From Variovorax sp. WS11 (GTDB lineage: Bacteria > Pseudomonadota > Gammaproteobacteria > Burkholderiales > Burkholderiaceae_C): a stretch of DNA of 64,000 bases. Positions 16,900-25,159 of this stretch are shown piece by piece; the stretch's first letter is position 1; the number at the start of each line of letters is the position of its first letter. The notes beneath the pieces are model-generated. The model was not told the origin of the DNA and ran no database searches. It saw nothing but the letters and a program-made list of their open reading frames with translations. The stretch is taken from contig NZ_JAAGOW010000001.1 of NCBI RefSeq assembly GCF_010499245.1, positions 2,728,001 to 2,792,000 of the forward strand. The letters are read 5' to 3'. Made by a program: the position numbers and the translations under genes.

Positions 16900-17385
16900 T
16901 TACTTCTTCACGCCGATCGCGCCCGAGCCTTGCGCCTGGCCGCCGGCACCGGCGCCCACGGCCCCGGTCGCGCCCTGCACCGCGCCACCCACGGCATTCG
17001 TCGCGCCGCCCACCGCGTTGGTGGCACCGCCGACCGCGCCGGTCGCGCCCTGCACCCCGCCGCTCAGCGTGGAGCCGACACCGCCCAGCGTATTGCCGAC
17101 CGTGCTGGCAGGCGAGCCACTGCTCGTGCCCGTGTCGGCACCTGCACTCGCACCCGTCCGCGTCTGCGCAGACCCGCCGGCGCGCGTGCCGCGCTGCTGG
17201 CGTTGCTGTTGCTGCGGCGTGCTCGCATCAGCGCCGCCCGATGCGTTGACGTCGGCCTGAACGCCCACGCCGACCCCGACCTTCGGCGTCTGCACGGTTT
17301 GCGCGTTGGCAGCGAATCCGCTGGCGGCCAGAAGGCCCGCGAGCAGGGCGCCGAGGGCGATGCGGTTGTGGTGTTGTTGCTTCAT
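16900..17385 (-). CDS. Secreted Gly/Ala repeat protein
   Basis: A 161-residue exported protein. The signal peptide ends in ASGFAANAQ. The middle is Gln/Arg and Ser/Thr/Gly-rich. Residues 95-150 hold tandem heptad-like units: variants of GATGAVGG, GATNAVGG and GAVQGATG. It ends GVKK. The repeat could form a glycine-zipper or amyloid-like structure or be a surface/envelope filler; no family was recognised with confidence. The low-complexity composition makes homology calls unsafe. Confidence 0.65.
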   Translation of the reverse strand: MKQQHHNRIALGALLAGLLAASGFAANAQTVQTPKVGVGVGVQADVNASGGADASTPQQQQRQQRGTRAGGSAQTRTGASAGADTGTSSGSPASTVGNTLGGVGSTLSGGVQGATGAVGGATNAVGGATNAVGGAVQGATGAVGAGAGGQAQGSGAIGVKK

Positions 17386-17538
17386 GTGTGACGGTCCCTT
17401 TCTTGATGAATGGTCACTGACTAAGGAGCTGGCTTTGAGCGCCAGTCCGGGAGGGACCATAGGGGAGGGCCCGTGCTGCGCCCTGTGCGGGAGGGGCGCC
17501 TGCAGCTGTGGGAGGTGGCCGTCGGCGAGATGTGGGGG

Positions 17539-18633
17539 TCATGCGTTGCGGCCGACCACGGCGCTGATGGCATCCAGATAGGCCGTACCGAGCTCTTCGT
17601 CCGGTTCCAGGTAGGTGCCTTCCGCCCATTCGTTCCAGGCGTTGATGAAGTTGAAGCGCGTTCCGGCGCGACTCGCGCCCTCGTAGAGTTGAGCGAAGCC
17701 GTCCTGGAATGTGGCGACGTCCACATTCCGCATGACCAGGCTCGTGTCCAGCCGCCTGCGCGGCGTGTTGTCCCAGTCGACGAACGCGCCCGGGTAGTGG
17801 CGGGGAGGCCGGGGCCGACTGGCAATCTCGCGCCACATCGATCGGTAGTCCCTGCTCCGCGGCGCGTAGGGGCCTCTTCCAAGATACTTCCAGCACAGCC
17901 GGCTCGCGCCGTTCGCGAGCTTCTCGGAAATCTTCACATGCACAGGCAGGTTCGCCTGCGTGTAGAAGGGCTCGAACTCGACATAGGCATCGAACAGATG
18001 GCTGCGCGCATCGCGGCCGAACACCGTCAGCATGCTCACGACATGCAGCCCCGGAAAGCCGTGCTGCACCGCCAGGTTTCGCCAGCAGTCAAGCATGTCT
18101 TCGCACTCGGCGATGCTGGCGCTTCGATAGAAGAGGATCACCGGGCAGCCGTCCACCCGGATGTAGCGCGGGTCTCGAAACGCCTTCTCGAGATATCGGA
18201 AGTGCGCTTCCCAATCGCTCCTGTCGCCATAGCTCTGCGGCATCAGGATGTCGCGGTCGCCGCCATCCCAGACACGGGTCCAGGGTTCGTTGGCCCATGC
18301 AAGACAGAACGGGAAGTCGGGCGCGCGCCGTCGCAGGAGCGAATCCACGGGCCTTTCCAGCAGCTGCCGGCCTGCGAACCAGTAGTGGTAGTAGCAGAAG
18401 CCGCCCAAGCCGTGCGCCTTCGCGAGATCGGCCTGCCAGTCCTGCGTGCGCGGGTCCGACAGGTCGTAGTAGTGGCCGTCCATCGGAATTCGCGGCTGGC
18501 GATGGCCGCGGAATCTCGGCTGCGCCTTTCTCACGTTCGTCCACTCGGTGAAGCCTTCGCCCCACCATTTGTCGTTCTCGGGAATGCGATGAAATTGCGG
18601 CAACAGGAATGCCAGCAGCTGCGGCTTGCTCAA
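17539..18633 (-). CDS. GH99-like / WbsX-family glycoside enzyme
   Basis: About 364 residues. It opens LLAFLLPQFHRIPENDKWWG and GEGFTEWTNVRKAQP, the hallmark of the WbsX/GH99-like domain found in O-antigen and rhamnan clusters. Further family words are FCYYHYWFAGRQLLE, LAWANEPWTRVWDG and NFINAWNEWAEGTYLEPD near the C-terminus. The acidic residues in ANEPW and NEWAEG fit an endo-mannanase-like (beta/alpha)8 barrel. TTG 18633 with GAGGA eight bases upstream is the proposed start; a TTG at 18705 is the longer alternative. No glycosyltransferase cluster surrounds it. Confidence 0.8.
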   Translation of the reverse strand: MSKPQLLAFLLPQFHRIPENDKWWGEGFTEWTNVRKAQPRFRGHRQPRIPMDGHYYDLSDPRTQDWQADLAKAHGLGGFCYYHYWFAGRQLLERPVDSLLRRRAPDFPFCLAWANEPWTRVWDGGDRDILMPQSYGDRSDWEAHFRYLEKAFRDPRYIRVDGCPVILFYRSASIAECEDMLDCWRNLAVQHGFPGLHVVSMLTVFGRDARSHLFDAYVEFEPFYTQANLPVHVKISEKLANGASRLCWKYLGRGPYAPRSRDYRSMWREIASRPRPPRHYPGAFVDWDNTPRRRLDTSLVMRNVDVATFQDGFAQLYEGASRAGTRFNFINAWNEWAEGTYLEPDEELGTAYLDAISAVVGRNA

Positions 18634-18853
18634 GATGGAGGTCCTCAATGTCGGGGTGCGCGGCGTTTTTTGGGCACGCCGGATGGACCGGCCATCCTGA
18701 GGCAAGTGGCAGCAGGCAGCGCTTCGTCTGGGTACGTTTCAGCGGTAGGCCCACGCCTACTCGATGTAGGACGCAAGGCTGTCCACCCGACGGCGCAGAT
18801 GTGTCACCTTGCATGCTTGCCACTGAACGTGGCCAGAGAAAGGGAGTTCGATC

Positions 18854-19252
18854 ATGAAGCTGAACGCGCTAATGGTTCGCTACATCGTGAACGACGTCGA
18901 CGAAGCAATTGCCTTCTACACCCATCATTTGGGGTTTCGCGTCTTTGCCCAATCGGGTCCATATTTCGCGATTCTCGCGCGGGAGAATCTGCAGCTCGTG
19001 CTGAGTCCACCTCGAGGACCAGGCGGGGGATCACAACCGATGCCGGACGGTCGCCACCCCGAGCCGGGTGGGTGGAATCGGATCATCGTGCGAAGCAGCG
19101 ATCTTGATGGCGATGTGAACGTCCTGAAGAAGGCCGGAGTCGCGTTCCGCAACGACATCGTCGCTGGGCCGGGCGGCCGGCAGATTCTGGTTGAGGATCC
19201 GTCCGGCAATCCGGTAGAGCTTTTTGAGCCTGCGCCTGAGCCCGCGAAGTAG
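18854..19252 (+). CDS. VOC family protein (glyoxalase fold)
   Basis: A 132-residue VOC protein starting MKLNALMVRYIVNDVDEAIA, with FYTHHLGFRVFAQSGPY and a terminal GRQILVEDPSGNPVELFEP strand that supplies a metal-ligand Glu. AGGGAG precedes the ATG. The substrate is unknown. Its stop lies 3 bp from the convergent end of the Ap4A phosphorylase gene. Confidence 0.85.
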   Translation: MKLNALMVRYIVNDVDEAIAFYTHHLGFRVFAQSGPYFAILARENLQLVLSPPRGPGGGSQPMPDGRHPEPGGWNRIIVRSSDLDGDVNVLKKAGVAFRNDIVAGPGGRQILVEDPSGNPVELFEPAPEPAK

Positions 19253-19255
19253 CGA

Positions 19256-20098
19256 TCACGCGTCGTGATGCACGTCCTGCGGCATCGCCACCGCGCGCAG
19301 CACCTGCATCGGCCCCACTGCACGCACGCGCCCCAGCTCCTCTTGCGAACGCAGGAACAATGAGCCGGCGAAGCCGAGCCCGTTCACCGAGATCGATTCG
19401 AAGCATGCGCGCGAACGCGGCACCACGAGCATCCAGCCTCGGCGAACCAGCAGGTTGTAGGGCGCCGACTGAACCTCGCCTTCTGCCTCGGCGACAGCGG
19501 AAATTCCGCACCGATCGAGCAACTCGCGATAGAGCGCATGCAACTCGGGCGCCGTCGCTTGCGGCGTCACACGTGCGAACGCATGCCTGAACGGCAGTTG
19601 CGCGCCGCGGTCGAGCACTCGCTCCATCGGCACGCCGTCCGGGCTCTCGGCGTCGAGCGGCAGCGGCACGAGCTGCAGGTGCTTGCGTCGCTGGCTCGCC
19701 CCGGCCTCGACGCCGCCGTTGTAGAAGCCGAGCCCATCGACTTCGCCCAGGCAAGCGCTGAGCGCCGCGAAATCATCGACGCCAAGCAGGCACTCCTGGC
19801 GCTCGAAGCGGCGCGTGACGATCAGCACATGGCCATCGAGCACCTGGAACTTGTTGAGCAGGACGTAGTGCGAAGGCCCGAGCTCGCCCACGAACAGGGA
19901 AGGCTCGTAGTCGCCGAGCGGATCAGTCACCGCCGTGGCCTGGCGCGCCTTGTCCTTGCGCGCGAGGCTCGACACCGTGCGCAGCACAAACCGGACGCCA
20001 TCGCTGTCGAGGAGGATGGTTTGCGTCTCGATCGGCTGCAGCGCACCGTCTGCCAGGGCGCGCTGCGTTGCATGCTGGATGATGGACTGCGAGAACAC
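19256..20098 (-). CDS. Ap4A phosphorylase / ATP adenylyltransferase family
   Basis: A 280-residue protein related to yeast Apa1/Apa2. Residues 64-100 (YEPSLFVGELGPSHYVLLNK and HVLIVTRRFERQ) match the conserved N-terminal half. The HIT-related catalytic motif appears as GASQRRKHLQLVPLP (His140, Gln142), where many homologues have S-Q-P-H-K-H-L-Q, so one motif His is replaced by Arg. The family phosphorolyses diadenosine tetraphosphate to ADP and ATP. The start is GTG 20098, giving MFSQSIIQHATQRAL. Confidence 0.85.
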   Translation of the reverse strand: MFSQSIIQHATQRALADGALQPIETQTILLDSDGVRFVLRTVSSLARKDKARQATAVTDPLGDYEPSLFVGELGPSHYVLLNKFQVLDGHVLIVTRRFERQECLLGVDDFAALSACLGEVDGLGFYNGGVEAGASQRRKHLQLVPLPLDAESPDGVPMERVLDRGAQLPFRHAFARVTPQATAPELHALYRELLDRCGISAVAEAEGEVQSAPYNLLVRRGWMLVVPRSRACFESISVNGLGFAGSLFLRSQEELGRVRAVGPMQVLRAVAMPQDVHHDA

Positions 20099-20168
20099 GC
20101 CGTCTTCTTTCGCCGTTCACGCGTCGACGATGAGCGTCGTCGTATGGCTGCCCATCACATGGCGCACT

Positions 20169-21062
20169 TCAGGCCGCCTGCACCGCAGCCAGCCACAGCT
20201 GCGCCCCTTGCTGCGGCGTCGAGGCCCAGGTCACGTTGTAGCTCCCAGCCGCGCTGACCTGCCTGACCGCAACGGCGCATTGCACCAAGGCACCCGAAGC
20301 CAATACCGAATCGATCACCGTGAACCCGTTATTGGGCACTGCCGTCTTGTCCAGGTCGACACCGGCATCGCCCCACCACCATGCGACGAGCAGCGCAGGG
20401 CCGGTGGTGGTGACGCTGGCGCTCGTCAAGGGCTGGCCCGACAACACTTCGCGCCACTGCGCATCGCGGACCGAGCCGCCATCGGTGATCTCGACGATGG
20501 TCAGCGTCGTTTCGTCGGTGACCTTGGGCTTCGCCACCGTGACCGCGTGGCCGGCCATGCCGCGGGCCTGCGCACAGGCATACAAGGCCGTCCCCGAGTT
20601 TGGCCAGAGGGTGTAGGTGTGCGCCACACCGAGCTGGACGAAGGCATTGCCCGCGTTGTCCGTCGGCAGGCCGGCCGCAAGCAAGCCCCGCCCGACGCAG
20701 GCCAACAGCGTGCTTCCGCTCGTGCGCGTGGTCATGCCGGAAGCGGACAGCGACGAGGACGTCACGCCGTCCCGGTTGAAGGCGAGCACGTGGGCGCCGA
20801 GGGCCGGCGCCGTCGAACCAGGAGCGGGTGCGGGAGCGGGTGAAGGCGCTGGAGCAGGGGCCGGGGCAGAGCGGCGCCGGTTGCAGCGGCAGCAACAAAG
20901 CGCTGCCCGCCGCCTCCCCCTCCGCCACCGCCTCCCCGCAGGCCGTGAGCGCTGCGCTTTCCAGATGCCATGCCGACGTCGCCAGCGCCGACGCCTACGG
21001 CGCAACAGGGTGCGGCGCTCGTTCAGCCGCGCAAGTGCCGCATCTTCGGAGGGTTTATTCAT
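20169..21062 (-). CDS. Exported hypothetical protein with a frame-scrambled N-terminus
   Basis: From about residue 68 onward this is a Pro/Ala linker followed by a beta-rich domain of about 200 residues (ALGAHVLAFNRDGVTSSSLS; VAHTYTLWPNSGTALYAC; LLVAWWWGDAGVDLDK). Residues 1-20 read NERRTLLR, resembling a twin-Arg signal. The stretch between is implausible Arg/Cys-rich sequence. Neighbouring frames there read ALATSAWHLE then SAALTACG (a lipobox) and then ten Gly, as expected for a Tat lipoprotein. Three net one-base losses, two of them next to G runs, would explain this and restore frame by the linker. Probably a surface lipoprotein. Confidence 0.6.
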   Translation of the reverse strand: MNKPSEDAALARLNERRTLLRRRRRRWRRRHGIWKAQRSRPAGRRWRRGRRRAALCCCRCNRRRSAPAPAPAPSPAPAPAPGSTAPALGAHVLAFNRDGVTSSSLSASGMTTRTSGSTLLACVGRGLLAAGLPTDNAGNAFVQLGVAHTYTLWPNSGTALYACAQARGMAGHAVTVAKPKVTDETTLTIVEITDGGSVRDAQWREVLSGQPLTSASVTTTGPALLVAWWWGDAGVDLDKTAVPNNGFTVIDSVLASGALVQCAVAVRQVSAAGSYNVTWASTPQQGAQLWLAAVQAA

Positions 21063-21309
21063 GTAGGCACTCCGTTTTCATTTTTAGGCCTCCGATTGTG
21101 AAACGCCGGGGTCTGCGAGCCAAGCCACGTCCGCCACCCAGGTGTTACGGACGGTCAATTGCCGACCCATTGCCCTGTAGGTGGGTGCTGGCATGGCCCG
21201 TAGTCCGCCGCCTTCATGGTGACTGGCGACTCGACGCTGGAGACATCGAGGCGACGGGCGCAGCTTGGGTGCTCACTACCGCCTTGGCGTGTTCCTCCGT
21301 TCAGGCACC

Positions 21310-23337
21310 ATGTCTTCATCGGCCCTACCGGAATTCGTGCGACGACACCCCGTCTTGCTCGCCGTCGTCACGGCCCTGGTGATCCTGGTCCTCCTTTTCG
21401 ACTGGAACTGGTTTCGCCCACCCCTGGAACGCTACATCTCGCAGAAGACACAGCGCGAGTTCAGGATCTCGGACCTGCACGTCGAGCTCGGCTTCGTCCC
21501 CACCATCCGTATGCGAGACGTGTACTTCAGCAACGCCGACTGGTCGCCGCAGCACGAGGCAATGGCCAAGATCGAAATGCTGGAGTTTTCCGTCTCGCTT
21601 CGCGACCTCCCCGAGAAGATCCTCATCCCGCGCGTGGCCCTGACCAAGCCCGACCTGGTCTTCGAACGCCTGCCCGACAACCGGAAGAACTGGATCCTCG
21701 CCGAACCTACCGAGACGACCCCGAGCAAGCTGCGAATCAGCACGCTGTCGGTCGATCACGGGCGCCTGCGCTATCTGGACCACGGGGAGCCTTTCGAGCT
21801 CGACGTGCAAGGAAGCACCTTCGACCCCGCCACCCAGGAGAAGGTCAAGGATGCAGACGCGCCGCCCTCCAACGTTCGCTACACCACGCAGTACAAGTTC
21901 GGCGGCAAATACCACGACGCTGCGTTCTCCGGTACCGCCCTCACCGGCGAAGTGCTCAGCTTTCAGGAGTCCGGCGTTCCGTTCCCGGTGAAAGGCAGCC
22001 TGATCGCCGGCACCACGAAGGTGGAGGTCGAAGGCACCGTCGCCGACGCCGCCAATATTTCGGCCATCGACACGCGCCTGTACATCGAGGGCCAGACCCT
22101 GGCCAACCTTTATCCCTTCTTGCTGCTGCCCTTGCCTGCGTCGCCGCCCTATCGGTTGAAGGGCCACCTGGTCCTCAAGGGAAACCAGTACACGATGGAT
22201 GACCTTGCCGGAAAGATCGGGTCCACCGACGTCACCGGCAAGGCCCGCTACACCGACCGCAAACCGCGCCCCCTGCTCGAGGCCGAGCTGCACAGCAAGC
22301 TGCTGAACATGGCCGACCTCGGACCCATGATCGGCGTTCAGACCAAGGGCTCGGGCGGCAAGCCCGCCATCTCTCAGGCCGAAACCCGCACGCGCCCCGC
22401 CGCCAAGGCCAAGGAGCAGGCGATCGATCCGAACCACATCCTCCCGGCCGGCAGCTTCGACGGCAGCCGCCTGCAGAAGATCGACGCCGAAGCAAGCCTC
22501 GTGGCGATCAAGCTGGTCGTCCCCAAAGCCTTGCCGCTCGAAAGCCTGCGCGCTTCCTTGAGCTTGCATGACGCGATCCTGAAGCTCACGCAGCTGGACT
22601 TCGGATTTGCGGGCGGCACCATCGCATCGCAGGCCGTGCTCGATGCGCGCGAGCCCACCATCAAGTCCGATGTGAAGATCAACCTGCGCCGCGTCCGGCT
22701 GGACCGGCTCATCCCCGAAAGCCCCACTATCGCCCAGGGGGCCGGCTACGTCGGCGCGGCCCTGCAACTGAAGGGCACCGGCAACTCCATCGCCGACGCG
22801 GCAGCCAAGGCCGACGGCCGCATCGCCGCCACCATCGCGAATGGCCGCATCTCGAACCTGATGGATGCCGCGAGCGGGCTGCAAGGCGGCAAGGTGCTCG
22901 GGCTTCTGGTGGGCGGAGACCGGCTGATCACCGTCAACTGCGGCGGCATGGTCTTCGACGTGAAAGGCGGCCGCGGCACGTCCACCCTGTTTGTCGTCGA
23001 CACCGAGCAGACGCAAATCCTCGGCATCGGCGGATTCGATCTCGAGCATGAGCGCTTCGACATCACCGTGGCGCCCAAGCCGAAGAGCCCGGGCGTGCTG
23101 TCGCTGCGCACCCCGGTGCGTCTGTACGGAACCTTCAAGCAGCCGGACTTCGAGATCGTGAAGGGGCCGCTCCTTGCGCGCGTCGGCGGTGCGCTTGCAC
23201 TGGCCGCCGCCGGGCCCCTGGCGGCGCTCGTGCCTCTTATCGAAACCGGGCCCGGCGAAGAGACCAACTGCGGCGCAGTGAGCCGGGAGGTCGGCGCCGC
23301 GCGGGCCCAGGCCAAGCCGCCGGAAAAAAGGAAGTGA
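21310..23337 (+). CDS. AsmA family inner-membrane/periplasmic protein
   Basis: A 675-residue protein. One N-terminal transmembrane helix (about residues 14-31, VLLAVVTALVILVLLFDW) is followed by a large periplasmic region. AsmA signatures include the N-terminal RPPLERYISQKTQREFRISD and the C-terminal domain with GTGNSIADAAAKADGRIAAT and GGRGTSTLFVVDTEQTQI. AsmA-like proteins are implicated in outer-membrane lipid homeostasis, probably phospholipid transport. ATG 21310 puts the helix at the usual distance. Its TGA overlaps a possible GTG start of the YihY gene. Confidence 0.88.
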   Translation: MSSSALPEFVRRHPVLLAVVTALVILVLLFDWNWFRPPLERYISQKTQREFRISDLHVELGFVPTIRMRDVYFSNADWSPQHEAMAKIEMLEFSVSLRDLPEKILIPRVALTKPDLVFERLPDNRKNWILAEPTETTPSKLRISTLSVDHGRLRYLDHGEPFELDVQGSTFDPATQEKVKDADAPPSNVRYTTQYKFGGKYHDAAFSGTALTGEVLSFQESGVPFPVKGSLIAGTTKVEVEGTVADAANISAIDTRLYIEGQTLANLYPFLLLPLPASPPYRLKGHLVLKGNQYTMDDLAGKIGSTDVTGKARYTDRKPRPLLEAELHSKLLNMADLGPMIGVQTKGSGGKPAISQAETRTRPAAKAKEQAIDPNHILPAGSFDGSRLQKIDAEASLVAIKLVVPKALPLESLRASLSLHDAILKLTQLDFGFAGGTIASQAVLDAREPTIKSDVKINLRRVRLDRLIPESPTIAQGAGYVGAALQLKGTGNSIADAAAKADGRIAATIANGRISNLMDAASGLQGGKVLGLLVGGDRLITVNCGGMVFDVKGGRGTSTLFVVDTEQTQILGIGGFDLEHERFDITVAPKPKSPGVLSLRTPVRLYGTFKQPDFEIVKGPLLARVGGALALAAAGPLAALVPLIETGPGEETNCGAVSREVGAARAQAKPPEKRK

Positions 23338-23435
23338 CTTTGACCGGCCGACTGCGCACGGCACCCATCACAATCGCCATCCAGCCGCAGCAGCCCCATT
23401 CCCCGCGAGCCCGTCGAGTCCCCCTCCAGCGATCC

Positions 23436-24260
23436 ATGTTGAACCTGACCCGCCTGACATTCCACCGCGCCAGGAAAGAGCGCCTGCCCCAGGTCGCAGG
23501 GAGCCTGACCTTCACGACCTTGCTGTCGATCGTGCCCTTGCTGGCGGCGAGCTTCGCGCTGTTCACGCACTTCCCGATCTTCAGGCGCTTCAAGGACGCG
23601 CTTCAGGAGCTCTTGCTGAGCAGGCTGCTCCCGGCGGACATCGCACGCACGGTGCTGAAGTACTTGAACCAGTTCGCCGCGAACGCCAGCGGCCTGACCT
23701 GGGTCGGCTCGCTCTTCCTGCTGGGCGCGGCCATCGCGCTGTTGCTGACCGTGGAGAACGCGCTGAACCAGATGTGGCAGGTGAGGAAGAATCGCCCGTT
23801 CTTCAGGCGCGTCGGCCTGTACCTGCTGATGCTGGCCGTCGGACCCCCCGTTCTGGGCCTGAGCCTGTGGGCCACGTCGTACTTGCTGGGCATTTCGATG
23901 GGCCTGATCGGCGCGCTGCCGCGGTCGCTCGCCTTCGTGCTCGACCTCGGGCCGCTCATGCTCGGCGTGACGGCGCTGACGTGCATGTTCTACCTTGTGC
24001 CCAACACCAAGGTACGGCTGCGCGACGCCATCGCGGGCGGCTTGATTGCCAGCCTGGCTTTCGAACTCGGCAAGCGGGCCTTCACCGCCTACCTGGTCAA
24101 GGTGCCGACGTACAAGGCGCTGTATGGGGCGTTTGCGGTGCTGCCTATGTTTTTGCTGTGGGTGTACTTCTCGTGGCTGGTGACGTTGGTCGCGGCGATG
24201 ATGACGGCGAATCTGGCGCTGACGCGGCGGCGGGCGGCGGGGAAGCCTGCTCGGGCTTAG
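23436..24260 (+). CDS. YihY/BrkB family inner-membrane protein
   Basis: About 274 residues with six transmembrane helices. Family features include the opening ERLPQVAGSLTFTTLLSIVP, the loop RKNRPFFRRVGLYLLML and the C-terminal YKALYGAFAVLPMFLLWVYF. The family is a polytopic membrane protein group of uncertain role, sometimes wrongly called RNase BN. ATG 23436 is preferred because MLNLTRLTFHRARKERL starts the fold; GTG 23334, overlapping the AsmA stop, would add 34 unusual residues. Co-transcription with the AsmA gene is likely. Confidence 0.85.
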   Translation: MLNLTRLTFHRARKERLPQVAGSLTFTTLLSIVPLLAASFALFTHFPIFRRFKDALQELLLSRLLPADIARTVLKYLNQFAANASGLTWVGSLFLLGAAIALLLTVENALNQMWQVRKNRPFFRRVGLYLLMLAVGPPVLGLSLWATSYLLGISMGLIGALPRSLAFVLDLGPLMLGVTALTCMFYLVPNTKVRLRDAIAGGLIASLAFELGKRAFTAYLVKVPTYKALYGAFAVLPMFLLWVYFSWLVTLVAAMMTANLALTRRRAAGKPARA

Positions 24261-24281
24261 CAGCGGGTAGTCTCTGTCGCG

Positions 24282-24632
24282 ATGAGCCCAACGGAACCTC
24301 GCCCCGCGTCTATTTGGAATCGCTTCTGGTCGCCGAAGAGTTTCCTCGAACAGGTTTCGCCCGCGGCGTCTGCAGAGGAGGCCGATGCCATCGCGCAGAG
24401 GAACAACGTCTGGCTCAAGACCTACATGGACATGTACATCTTGAGGTGGGGTGGGCTTTGGGCGGCTTCGCTGGCGGTGACGCTGCTCATGGTGGATGTG
24501 GCGGGGTTGCTGTTTGTGCTCGCGCTGGCGTCGAACTTGGCGGCTTTTGTGGTGTTGGTTGCGATGATCTTGATCTATCGGCGTGCGTCCAAGGCTGTTC
24601 GGGATCGGACGCTGAAGAACGGCGGGCGATGA
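24282..24632 (+). CDS. Small two-helix membrane protein
   Basis: A 116-residue protein. The N-terminal half is soluble and helical (SPKSFLEQVSPAASAEEADA). Two transmembrane helices follow at about residues 58-78 and 80-99 (WAASLAVTLLMVDVAGLLFV; NLAAFVVLVAMILIY), with a basic C-terminal tail. It starts 22 bp after the YihY stop, so it may be the last gene of the AsmA-YihY transcript. No family recognised. Confidence 0.6.
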   Translation: MSPTEPRPASIWNRFWSPKSFLEQVSPAASAEEADAIAQRNNVWLKTYMDMYILRWGGLWAASLAVTLLMVDVAGLLFVLALASNLAAFVVLVAMILIYRRASKAVRDRTLKNGGR

Positions 24633-24924
24633 CACGTTTGCCTGCCACCTGATCTCAACGAATACCTGCATCGCAGTGCGGGAGCGGTCGTTGGCTTGTG
24701 CTCGTGTACTACCGTAGTCGGCCAAAACCGGAAGTTCCCCATGGTTCTCTGTTTTCGCTAAAGGGCGACGCTGTACCTCAAGCAATGACCCTGCACGCAA
24801 CCGCTCAATGCCTAACACCGTTAGCCACTACTAGCAGCCCAGGGGGGAATCTGTTTGACGAGTGGCGCCCACACGTTGTGGCCGAAGCTGATCATTTCGT
24901 CGAGGATGGTGTCGTCCGCAAGGA

Positions 24925-25044
24925 GAGCTGGCGCACGGCATCAGCACCATCGTCCGCACGCAGCTCGGCGGCCAGTCCTGGCTCACCGGCGGCGCCGACC
25001 CGCAGCGCGATGGGCATCGTGGCGGCGCCGGCATGGTGGCTTAG
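24925..25044 (+). pseudogene. Possible C-terminal relic of a gamma-glutamyltransferase-like gene
   Basis: Forty codons read ELAHGISTIVRTQLGGQSWL, then TGGADPQRDGHRGGAGMVA and TAG. The TGGADPxRDG pattern resembles the last residues of gamma-glutamyltransferases. No upstream coding continuity exists. The rest of 24633-25159 holds no gene; on the complement of 24835-24915 a short unassigned stretch reads ILDEMISFGHNVWAPLVKQ. This gap is the left edge of the accessory island. Confidence 0.3.
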
Positions 25045-25159
25045 GGCCTGTGCTGACCATGCCCTGAGGGCATGGCCGGTGGTCCATTTGTAATGGCCGC
25101 GCGCGCGGCGGCGCCTCTAGACTGGGCGCCGTCCCACTTCCAACGCGCACTCCATCGCC

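Noticed and set aside
22746..24818. A 690-codon reverse reading frame opposite the AsmA/YihY genes
   Set aside because: Antisense shadow; no domain recognisable and both genuine genes on the other strand have strong family motifs.
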